NCBI GenBank assembly: GCA_964580725.1
Contig: CAZOLV010000150.1
Coordinates: 1 to 7,490, forward strand
Length of the DNA stretch: 7,490 nt
Origin: Amarolinea sp964580725
GTDB taxonomy: Bacteria; Chloroflexota; Anaerolineae; SSC4; Amarolineaceae
Direction of reading: 5' to 3'
Both the position numbers and the translations under genes were made by a program. Positions 1-7,490 of the stretch are shown here, piece by piece; the first letter of the stretch is position 1, and every line of letters starts with the position of its first letter. The notes under the pieces were generated by a model that made no database searches, had not been told where the DNA came from, and was given only the letters and a program-made list of their open reading frames with translations.

Positions 1-2550
<2,550 letters not shown>

Positions 2551-2558
2551 AGCGCAAG

Positions 2559-2564
2559 CCTTTC
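2559..2564 (-). promoter_or_regulatory. Ribosome binding site of hsdR
   Basis: GAAAGG on the minus strand, 8 nt before ATG 2550. It is the only good Shine-Dalgarno match near the start and fixes the N-terminus MTQSPSF, which is typical of HsdR. Confidence 0.6.
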
Positions 2565-2583
2565 AGATCTGGCAGTTTGCGGC

Positions 2584-2612
2584 AGTATACGACTCACGCC
2601 ACGCATCGCCGA
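2584..2612 (-). promoter_or_regulatory. Possible weak promoter for hsdR
   Basis: TATACT (2589-2584, minus strand) is a 5/6 match to the -10 consensus. With a 17-bp spacer the -35 would be TCGGCG (2612-2607), a poor match, so activity would be weak or activator-dependent. The predicted transcript starts near 2577 and gives a leader of about 27 nt that includes the hsdR ribosome site. The alternative is that hsdR is only read through from vapBC. Confidence 0.35.
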
Positions 2613-2618
2613 AACGGC

Positions 2619-3101
2619 CTACGGATGTCGGTTAGGGTCATCTGCGGAGAGACCCTCGGCCGTCGCAGCTTTCAGGAGATCGTCATCCGCCGAGACGAAC
2701 ACCAGGGCGGGCAGGCGGTAAGCGGCGAGGGCACGGTTGAGGGTCAGCGCACATGCCAGGTGCACGGCATCGTACCCACGCAGACGATGCTTTGCGGTCA
2801 ACTCGATCGCCTCGTCCACGACCGCTCGGTTGATCGTGACCAGGACATACTCGTCGCGGGCATCGGCTGCCAGGTCGGCGCGGGCGCTGTGGTATTGGGC
2901 CGGCGTGATGTGCGCGCCTCGCAGCTTGCCCGCAAACGCCGCGGCGATCTCCACCAGGCCGATCTCACCCACTGCGACCGTCTGGATCGGGTCAGCGCAC
3001 CACGTCTGCACCCAGGGTGTGCCTGTTTCGATCAGGTAACGCTTGACCAGCGCGCTGCTGTCCAGGTAGCTCGTCACGGCTTGGCCGGCCGGCTGGTTCA
3101 T
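2619..3101 (-). CDS. vapC: VapC-type PIN-domain toxin ribonuclease
   Basis: A 160-residue PIN-domain protein, the expected size for a VapC toxin, which is a Mg-dependent RNase that cuts tRNA or rRNA and is held inactive by its antitoxin. The acidic residues of the active site are all present: D14 in SYLDSSALVKRY, E51 in LVEIAAAF, D111 in GYDAVHLA and D139 in FVSADDDLL. The first ten residues (MNQPAGQAVT) are a short extension before the usual PIN start. Its ATG overlaps the vapB stop (ATGA, 3101-3098), indicating translational coupling; a GGGGAG sits very close, 2-4 nt upstream. It is unusual in lying between hsdS and hsdR. The toxin class is assigned with confidence, but the RNA target cannot be read from sequence. 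Confidence 0.9.
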   Translation of the reverse strand: MNQPAGQAVTSYLDSSALVKRYLIETGTPWVQTWCADPIQTVAVGEIGLVEIAAAFAGKLRGAHITPAQYHSARADLAADARDEYVLVTINRAVVDEAIELTAKHRLRGYDAVHLACALTLNRALAAYRLPALVFVSADDDLLKAATAEGLSADDPNRHP

Positions 3102-3394
3102 AGCTCCCCGCGCCGCTCTGCGATAATCAATTCGCTGGCCGGTTGTCCGCCGGCCACGATCGGCGTGCGACGCGCGCGTGGCTTCCGCCCTGCCGCCGCC
3201 CGCGGCAGGGTGACGATGCCCGTGGAGGCCATCGCGTCCAATACCTGTTGCTTGGCCTGCGGATAACTTGCCTCGGCCTGTTTGTCTGCCTTGATCTGGC
3301 GCAGGCCCAGTTCGATGATCTCCGGCAGGCGATCCTGAAGCGGGATCACGCGCCGGGCTAGCTCATTAGACAACTGCACTGGGATCGTGATCAT
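3098..3394 (-). CDS. vapB: VapB-like antitoxin paired with VapC
   Basis: A 98-residue protein directly upstream of and overlapping the PIN toxin, the classic antitoxin position. The N-terminus MITIPVQLSNELARRV looks like a short beta strand followed by a helix, as in ribbon-helix-helix DNA-binding antitoxins. Residues 19-40 are predicted helical (LQDRLPEIIELGLRQ). A basic stretch follows (RKPRARR, 70-76), and the tail ASELIIAERRGEL (87-98) is the kind of flexible segment that wraps a VapC active site. ATG 3394 is preceded by GAGG with 6-nt spacing and by its own promoter, so the start is well supported. It should neutralise VapC and repress its own promoter. The exact antitoxin family is not identified, so the vapB symbol is by position and partner. 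Confidence 0.8.
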   Translation of the reverse strand: MITIPVQLSNELARRVIPLQDRLPEIIELGLRQIKADKQAEASYPQAKQQVLDAMASTGIVTLPRAAAGRKPRARRTPIVAGGQPASELIIAERRGEL

Positions 3395-3411
3395 GTTGCA
3401 CCTCGGATTTA

Positions 3412-3440
3412 AGTATACCCGGCGGCAAGGGGGTGGTCAA
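3412..3440 (-). promoter_or_regulatory. Promoter of vapBC
   Basis: TTGACC (3440-3435), a 17-bp spacer, then TATACT (3417-3412) on the minus strand: 5/6 matches at both boxes with ideal spacing. Transcription would start near 3405, leaving a leader of about 11 nt in which GAGG (3404-3401) is almost at the 5' end. The -10 lies in a GTATAC palindrome (3413-3418), a plausible but unproven site for VapBC autorepression. It gives the toxin-antitoxin pair transcription independent of hsdMS. Confidence 0.75.
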
Positions 3441-3448
3441 GTCGGTCC

Positions 3449-3526
3449 GCCGTCCACGAATTCCGACACGCATGCGCGAATGGTTGCGCGCCGCAATTCG
3501 TGCATTCGTGACTATTCGTGGACGGC
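3449..3526. repeat. 78-bp element with perfect 13-bp inverted ends and ATTCGTG heptamers
   Basis: GCCGTCCACGAAT (3449-3461) is repeated exactly inverted as ATTCGTGGACGGC (3514-3526). ATTCGTG also occurs directly at 3496-3502 and 3504-3510, so the left arm can pair with alternative copies. An inner GCGCG/CGCGC pair (3474-3478 with 3487-3491) closes an 8-nt loop. It lies 12 bp after the hsdS stop and before the vapB -35. No T-run follows in either direction, so it is not a standard intrinsic terminator. A REP- or MITE-like dispersed repeat, or an RNA hairpin stabilising the hsdMS 3' end, are both possible. Confidence 0.7.
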
Positions 3527-3537
3527 GTCAGCTATTC

Positions 3538-4794
3538 TTACACCTTCACCCGCACGCGGCCGGTGAGGAGCTGCTGCATCAGCCCTCGCTTCTGCCGCTG
3601 GAGCGCGTCGCGCTTGCGCGCCAGCAGGTCGAGCTCGCGGTCGCAGGCGGCCAGGACTTCAACGATGCGGTTTTGTTCCGCCGCTGGGGGTACCGGTATC
3701 AGTGCGTTCTCTATCACTGAAAGAGTCAAGCCATATCGGGTGATCCCATTGGCAGATCGGACGAATTGGTTGTGTACATTGCCTGACCGCAAGGCTTCCT
3801 TCAGAAAGAACCCTGAAATCACGGTGCTATTGGGCCTGAGGATGGCGAGGTGGTAACCACACACCAAATCCTTCGCGTCAATCGCGACAACGGCGACTTC
3901 AGCGATCTCTTCACGGGTTTCCGAATCCTTGGTGAGAAGCACGTCTTCCTTTTTCAGCGAGAACTTCTCAACCTCGGATTCGGTAGCGGAACCGCTCATG
4001 AACACAGATCGATTGTCTATGTAATCCTTGCGAAACACGTTAGTATAGTTGCAAAGACGAACGACCCGTTCGCCGGGCGCCATCTTCTTGTCTACATTGC
4101 TCAAGCGCACTGTTGCGACGTCGGACAATCGCTGGACTGGCCAGTCTTGAGGATAGGTGCCAAGTTCTGTACGGCGTATCCCGGTCGACTGCACGAATTC
4201 TCTGAAGCGAACTTGTCCCGAGAGCAACCGTTGCATGAGGCCCAGCTTGCGCCGCTGTCCCGCCGAGATGCGCCGTTCGGTGAGCGCGATGGCCTCGTCC
4301 CACGTTCCCAGGATCGCGGCAATTTTGCGCTGTTCGGGGAGCGGGGGAAGCAGGATCGGGACGCCTTTGATTAAACTGGTGTTCAGATTCTTCTGATTGC
4401 TGCCATGGCTGAGCTTACGAATCTGTCTATACTGATTCCACAGGAAGTAGAATAGGTACCGATGGTCCACGCAAGGCTCAACCAGGATAGCAGCACACGC
4501 TTGATTGGTTGCGGCCTCAATCCCGAGTACTGCAACTCGGCCTCGGGTTACACCTTGTCCATACATTGCCATGAGAATCGCATTCCTGGGCAGTATACTC
4601 GCAGAGGAATTCCGGAGGCCCTCCTCAGTAATAAACTCATCACCGTTCAGGATGGTGTTGAACCTAATCGAAGTCGTCTTAATCCAGGGTATGTTCCCTC
4701 CCCAATACTCCAGTCGGTTTCTATCGGGTGTTCCTCCCATGACGATTCTGGCAACTTCGCCCAAGCGCCGTTGCTGCCACTCCTCCGGCTTCAC
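3538..4794 (-). CDS. hsdS: Type I R-M specificity subunit S
   Basis: A 418-residue DNA-recognition subunit that sets the bipartite target and bridges two HsdM. The layout is standard: target-recognition domain (TRD) 1 at about 1-150, starting EEWQQRRLGEVARIV; conserved helix 1 at about 154-196 (EQRKIAAILGTWDEA ... LMQRLLSGQVRF); TRD2 at about 215-370, starting YPQDWPVQRLSDVA; conserved helix 2 at about 373-416 (EQNRIVEVLAACD ... LMQQLLTGRVR). The two helices are clear internal repeats and set the gap between half-sites. The start is GTG 4794, overlapping the hsdM TGA by 4 bases (GTGA), with AAGGAG 8 nt upstream inside hsdM. The TRD-coding parts look more AT-rich than the helix-coding parts, as expected where TRDs are exchanged between strains. 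The methylated sequence cannot be predicted by eye. Confidence 0.96.
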   Translation of the reverse strand: MKPEEWQQRRLGEVARIVMGGTPDRNRLEYWGGNIPWIKTTSIRFNTILNGDEFITEEGLRNSSASILPRNAILMAMYGQGVTRGRVAVLGIEAATNQACAAILVEPCVDHRYLFYFLWNQYRQIRKLSHGSNQKNLNTSLIKGVPILLPPLPEQRKIAAILGTWDEAIALTERRISAGQRRKLGLMQRLLSGQVRFREFVQSTGIRRTELGTYPQDWPVQRLSDVATVRLSNVDKKMAPGERVVRLCNYTNVFRKDYIDNRSVFMSGSATESEVEKFSLKKEDVLLTKDSETREEIAEVAVVAIDAKDLVCGYHLAILRPNSTVISGFFLKEALRSGNVHNQFVRSANGITRYGLTLSVIENALIPVPPAAEQNRIVEVLAACDRELDLLARKRDALQRQKRGLMQQLLTGRVRVKV

Positions 4795-6293
4795 AGTCCC
4801 AGCTCCTTCAAATAGCGATCAATTTGTTGCTGCACCACCTCGGTCTTGGCTTCAATGTCGCGAAGTTCCCTCTGCACCGCTGTCAGATCCACTTCTTCCT
4901 CTGTCTCGAAAGAATCGACGTAGCGCGGGATGTTGAGGTTGAAGTCGTTTTCTTCGACTTCCTCGAACTCTACCAGACGCGCGTATTTGTCCGCGCCCTT
5001 GCGCGTTCGGTAAGTTGCCAGAATCTTCTCGATATCCTCTGTTCGCAGTCGATTCTGGACGGTGCCGGTCTCAAACTCACGGCTCGCATCCACAAACAGC
5101 ACCCGATCATCCGGCCTATTCCGCTTGAAGATCAGGATGCACGCGGGGATGCCGGTGCCGAAGAAGAGGTTGGGCGGCAGGCCGATCACCGCGTCCAGCA
5201 GGTTCTCCTCCACCAGCTTGCGGCGGATCAGCCCCTCCGCGCCCCCGCGAAAGAGGACGCCGTGCGGCGCGATCACGCCCACGCGGCCGTTCTGCGCCGG
5301 GTCGGTGTAGGTGGTCTCGATCATGTGGGTGATGAACGCGTAGTCCCCCGCACTCTTGGGCGGGATGCCGCGCCAGAAGCGGCGGTAGCGATCCTTGGCC
5401 GCCGCCTCCGCGCCCCACTTGTCCAGCGAGAAGGGGAAGTTCGCCACCACCACGTTGAAGCGCATCAGTGCGTCCCCCTCCAGCAGGGTCGGCTCCTTCA
5501 GCGTGTCGCCCCAATCAATGCGCGCGTTGCTCACGTCGTGGAGAAACATGTTCATCTTGGCCAGCGCCCATGTCGCGCCGTTGTTCTCCTGGCCGTAGAG
5601 CGCGTAGTCGCTGCTCCCCACCTCGTGGCCGCATTTGATCAGCAGCGAGCCGGAGCCGCACGCGGGGTCGGCGATCCGCTCGCGTGGCTGCGGCGCCACC
5701 AGCTTCGCCAGCAGGGTCGAGACCTCGGGCGGGGTGTAGAACTCGCCAGCCTTCTTGCCCGCGCCTGCGGCGAACTTGCCGATCAGGAACTCGTAGGCGT
5801 CGCCGATGATGTCCCGGTTGCCGATGCGGGAGGGCCGCAGGTCGAGCCGCGGGTCGGCGAAGTCGTTCAGCAGGTGCTGTAGACGCTCGTTGCGCTGTTT
5901 GGTGCGGCCCAGCGCGGCCTCGGAGTTGAAGTCAATGTTGCGGAAGACCCCTTCGAGCTTCTCCTTGTTGGCGTTCTCGATGGCTTCCAGGGCGATGTTG
6001 ATGATCTCGCCCAGGTTGGCCGCGTTGCGCTGCTCGTGCAGGGAGGGGAAATCGGCGCCTTCGGGCAGCTTGAACTTCTCGAAGCCCATGCGCCGGCGGA
6101 TGCGCGCCTCGTCGTCGCCGAACTGGCCGCGGTAAGCCTCGTAGTGGTCCGCCCACACGTCGGAGATGTACTTGACGAACAACATCACCAGGATGTAGTT
6201 CTTGTACTCGGCAGGGTCCACGGTGCCGCGAAAGGTGTCGCACGCCCGCCACAGGATGGCGTTGATTTCGTCCTGGCTGATCTGGCCGTTCAA
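4791..6293 (-). CDS. hsdM: Type I R-M DNA adenine N6-methyltransferase subunit M
   Basis: A 500-residue methyltransferase that transfers a methyl group from SAM to adenine N6 in the HsdS-defined target, and is also a structural part of the restriction complex. The N-terminal helical domain (about 1-140; SQDEINAILWRACDTFRG) is followed by GEFYTPPEVSTLL (183-195), SAM motif I DPACGSG (209-215) and catalytic motif IV NFPF (285-288), the NPPF variant. The acidic, coiled-coil-like tail (about 460-500; VDLTAVQRELRDIEAK) fits contact with HsdS. Length is normal. The start is TTG 6293: GAGG lies 6 nt upstream, and no ATG, GTG or TTG occurs in frame further upstream before a stop. It is the first gene of the cluster and its TGA overlaps hsdS. 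Confidence 0.97.
   Translation of the reverse strand: MNGQISQDEINAILWRACDTFRGTVDPAEYKNYILVMLFVKYISDVWADHYEAYRGQFGDDEARIRRRMGFEKFKLPEGADFPSLHEQRNAANLGEIINIALEAIENANKEKLEGVFRNIDFNSEAALGRTKQRNERLQHLLNDFADPRLDLRPSRIGNRDIIGDAYEFLIGKFAAGAGKKAGEFYTPPEVSTLLAKLVAPQPRERIADPACGSGSLLIKCGHEVGSSDYALYGQENNGATWALAKMNMFLHDVSNARIDWGDTLKEPTLLEGDALMRFNVVVANFPFSLDKWGAEAAAKDRYRRFWRGIPPKSAGDYAFITHMIETTYTDPAQNGRVGVIAPHGVLFRGGAEGLIRRKLVEENLLDAVIGLPPNLFFGTGIPACILIFKRNRPDDRVLFVDASREFETGTVQNRLRTEDIEKILATYRTRKGADKYARLVEFEEVEENDFNLNIPRYVDSFETEEEVDLTAVQRELRDIEAKTEVVQQQIDRYLKELGL
4803..4808 (-). promoter_or_regulatory. Ribosome binding site of hsdS, supporting a GTG start
   Basis: AAGGAG on the minus strand, inside the last codons of hsdM and 8 nt before GTG 4794. 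It supports the GTG start and reinitiation or coupling at the 4-base overlap. Confidence 0.7.
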
Positions 6294-6299
6294 TGAATG

Positions 6300-6303
6300 C
6301 CTC
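6300..6303 (-). promoter_or_regulatory. Ribosome binding site of hsdM, supporting a TTG start
   Basis: GAGG on the minus strand with a 6-nt gap (CATTCA) to TTG 6293. In-frame codons upstream contain no other usual start before a stop, so this site decides the start. It lies only 6 nt beyond the T-run of the leader hairpin. Confidence 0.65.
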
Positions 6304-6308
6304 GCATG

Positions 6309-6341
6309 AAAAAGCCGCCCGCGATGCAGACCGGGGGCGGC
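6309..6341 (-). terminator. Intrinsic-terminator-like hairpin in the hsdM leader
   Basis: On the minus strand GCCGCCC (6341-6335) pairs perfectly with GGGCGGC (6320-6314), followed at once by TTTTT (6313-6309). The stem extends to 10 positions with one mismatch and a loop of about 8 nt. It sits between the hsdM promoter and hsdM, so transcripts must read through it, which suggests attenuation. It could also stop unrelated upstream transcription. The core of a T-box was looked for and not seen. Confidence 0.6.
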
Positions 6342-6370
6342 CCAGAGTGACGAACGATCCTGCCACGGCG

Positions 6371-6392
6371 CCCCTCGCCCTGGCCCTGCCCC
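6371..6392 (-). promoter_or_regulatory. G-quadruplex motif in the hsdM leader RNA
   Basis: The minus strand reads GGGG-CA-GGG-CCA-GGG-CGA-GGGG (6392 to 6371): four tracts of at least three G with loops of 2, 3 and 3, a canonical quadruplex pattern in the transcribed strand. The last tract is part of GGGGCG (6374-6369), which could instead pair with CGCCCC (6339-6334) in the terminator stem. The first tract can pair with CCCCG (6415-6411). Folding in the cell is inferred only. Confidence 0.5.
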
Positions 6393-6452
6393 GACGGTCA
6401 GGCGGCCAGCCGGGGTCTTCGATTGCTGAAACTGGGGATCACTTCATCGAGA

Positions 6453-6481
6453 AGTATAGCACAGGGGGCGGCCCCTGACAA
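6453..6481 (-). promoter_or_regulatory. Promoter of hsdM (extended -10)
   Basis: TTGTCA (6481-6476), a 17-bp spacer, then TATACT (6458-6453) preceded by TGC, an extended -10. Predicted start is near 6446, giving a leader of about 150 nt. The spacer is largely the inverted repeat CAGGGG-gcgg-CCCCTG (6462-6477), and the -35 overlaps TGACA-aagc-TGTCA (6476-6489), so a repressor could bind here. No candidate regulator gene is in the window. Confidence 0.75.
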
Positions 6482-6520
6482 AGCTGTCACGCCCTGGCAC
6501 ACATGTCGCGCGGGTGGCGT

Positions 6521-7048
6521 TCAATCGATGCAGGGGACGCTGGCTTTTTGCGCTTCGCCCTGCGCCAGTGCGATGACGGCCGTCCAACGCCCATCGTCGC
6601 CAGCTCGCTCCTGTACCGCGGTCAGCCTGACCTGAGCCTCCTCGTGTCTTCCCAGTCGTGCCAGGGCGATGGCACTCTCGGCCGCGAGCAAACTTCAGAG
6701 CGCCTCAACACCGGCAGTTTGCGTCGCGGCCAGGCCGCGCTCGAACGCATCTAACGCTTTCTGGGGTTGCCCCAGCGCCAGGCAAGTCTCGCCCAGGCTC
6801 AACAGTAGCCGGCCGATCTGCCACGGCCCGGCGCCTGCTTCTTGCGCGGCAGCCAGCGCCTGGCGATAGGCGGCTGCGGCCGTCTCCCAGTGGCCCTGGC
6901 TCTGCTGCACGACGCCAGCCAGCCCCCAGGCCTACGCCCGCAGCGGATCGCCGCCCCGCAGCGCGTCGAGGGCGCTGCCGAACGCTGCGTCGTGGATCAG
7001 CCGCTCGGCCGCGGCCTCAGCGCCGGCCGCCAGGTGCGCCTGCGCCAG
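6521..7048 (-). pseudogene. TPR protein fragment with two in-frame stops
   Basis: A single minus-strand frame with tetratricopeptide-repeat character, interrupted by TAG (6934-6932) and TGA (6697-6695) and ending at TGA 6523-6521. Repeats are readable across both stops: AQAHLAAGAEAAAERLIHDA, then after the TAG AWGLAGVVQQSQGHWETAAA, then WQIGRLLLSLGETCLALGQP, and after the TGA SLLAAESAIALARLGRHEEA. Continuity of protein-like sequence across two different stop codons argues for nonsense decay, not recoding. Such TPR arrays occur at the C-end of large regulators and signalling ATPases; the parent cannot be named. It is fused upstream to a helicase remnant. A shorter open piece (GTG 6910 to 6695) should not be taken as a gene. 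Confidence 0.7.
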
Positions 7049-7267
7049 GTAGACATCACCCTCCCGCGTCTCTTGCGCCACCAGGTTCCACAGGTGACAC
7101 ACCTCGGTCTGGCCGATGCGGTGGATGCGGCCAAAGCGCTGCTCCAACCGGTTGGGATTCCACGGCAGATCGTAATTGATCATCAGATGGGCGCGCTGGA
7201 GATTGATGCCCTCACCGGCCGCATCGGTCGCCACCACAGCAATTCCAAATGTCACTGATAATGCCAA
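7049..7267 (-). pseudogene. SNF2-type helicase C-terminal fragment
   Basis: About 65 residues hold helicase motifs V and VI: VVATDAAGEGINLQRAH, then NYDLPWNPNRLEQRFGRIHR and IGQTEVCHLWNLVAQETREG. This is the second RecA-like lobe of SNF2/RapA-like helicases, including those in phage-defence loci such as DISARM DrmD, though the exact family is not settled. Walker A, the DEAH box and the rest of the protein are absent. An in-frame TGA (7270-7268) lies directly upstream of the TTG at 7267. Downstream, after GDVY, the frame runs into TPR sequence without a break. It is therefore a remnant joined by deletion to another gene, not a functional helicase. Confidence 0.8.
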
Positions 7268-7490
7268 TCACATAGTACAATAGCGCCGTTTGCAGGACAT
7301 GGTTGGCGGGGTGACATGTGAGTACGAATTACCTCTTCTTCGGCAACTGGAGCCATCTCATGACCTTCATGTTTACCAACCTCGAACTCGACACCGATTG
7401 ATCTGCACGTTCGCGCCGCTCAGCAAGACGCACCTAGACCGTACCGCGCCCTTCGCACGACTGTTCGCACGCGCCTACCCATCGCCCTAA
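7268..7490. other. No convincing gene
   Basis: Short frames only. On the plus strand GTG 7318 to TGA 7401 would encode 27 residues (MSTNYLFFGNWSHLMTFMFT and seven more) behind GGGGTGA. Later frames are Arg/Pro-rich and look non-coding. A TACAAT (7276-7281) lacks a matching -35. It could be the edge of a decayed gene. Confidence 0.4.

Noticed and set aside
3449..3526. Intrinsic terminator after hsdS
   Set aside because: The inverted repeat is strong, but no T-run follows it on the minus strand.
4824..5882. A 352-residue plus-strand open frame opposite hsdM
   Set aside because: It is also codon-aligned antisense to an intact, motif-complete hsdM, and its translation has no recognisable domain.
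5932..6366. Minus-strand frame from GTG 6366 overlapping the start of hsdM
   Set aside because: It is out of frame with hsdM and overlaps it for over 350 bases; the sequence is Arg-rich and shadow-like. The TTG start of hsdM has the better ribosome site.
6342..6446. T-box riboswitch or leader peptide before hsdM
   Set aside because: No T-box core sequence or stem I motifs were seen and the leader is short. A 14-codon GTG frame is present but lacks a ribosome site and a run of regulatory codons.
6695..6910. Independent 71-residue TPR gene
   Set aside because: The same frame continues as TPR sequence on both sides beyond its start and its TGA, so it is a piece of a pseudogene.
6521..6934. Stop-codon recoding in the TPR frame
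   Set aside because: The two stops are different (TAG and TGA), and the upstream part is itself a truncated helicase fragment. Decay is simpler.

Overview
This is high-GC bacterial DNA carrying a type I restriction-modification (R-M) locus, read almost entirely on the minus strand. From right to left the order is hsdM (6293-4791), hsdS (4794-3538), a VapBC-type toxin-antitoxin pair (vapB 3394-3098, vapC 3101-2619) and hsdR (2550 to the left edge, C-terminus off the window). The antitoxin sequence style and the GC-rich, Shine-Dalgarno-led genes made me think of Chloroflexota or a relative. That is an impression from the sequence, not a demonstrated assignment.

The R-M genes look intact. HsdM has the SAM-binding DPACGSG and catalytic NFPF motifs. 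HsdS has two target-recognition domains, each followed by a conserved helix. HsdR has a D-X13-E-X-K nuclease core, Walker A, DEGQ, FTGTP and a QAIARVNR motif VI over 850 visible residues. hsdM/hsdS and vapB/vapC each overlap by 4 bases, so both pairs are probably translationally coupled. hsdM starts at TTG and hsdS at GTG.

Three control regions are readable. (1) hsdM has a strong extended -10 promoter (TTGTCA-17-TATACT). It is followed by a leader of about 150 nt that holds a four-tract G-quadruplex motif and then a terminator-like hairpin with five U, which ends 15 nt before the start codon. This looks like an attenuated leader. (2) vapB has its own promoter (TTGACC-17-TATACT) with a leader of only about 11 nt, so the toxin-antitoxin pair sits inside the R-M cluster but can be transcribed separately. 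(3) Upstream of hsdR there is a good -10 (TATACT) with a poor -35. Between hsdS and the vapB promoter lies a 78-bp element with perfect 13-bp inverted ends and repeated ATTCGTG heptamers.

To the right of the hsdM promoter (6521-7267, minus strand) is gene debris. The C-terminal motif V/VI part of a SNF2-type helicase is fused in frame to a tetratricopeptide-repeat (TPR) fragment, and the same frame is interrupted by TAG (6932) and TGA (6695). The last 223 bases contain no convincing gene. The locus reads as part of a defence island: a working type I R-M system, an embedded toxin-antitoxin module, and the decayed remains of another helicase-bearing gene.

Long plus-strand open frames across hsdR and hsdM are codon-aligned antisense shadows and are not annotated.
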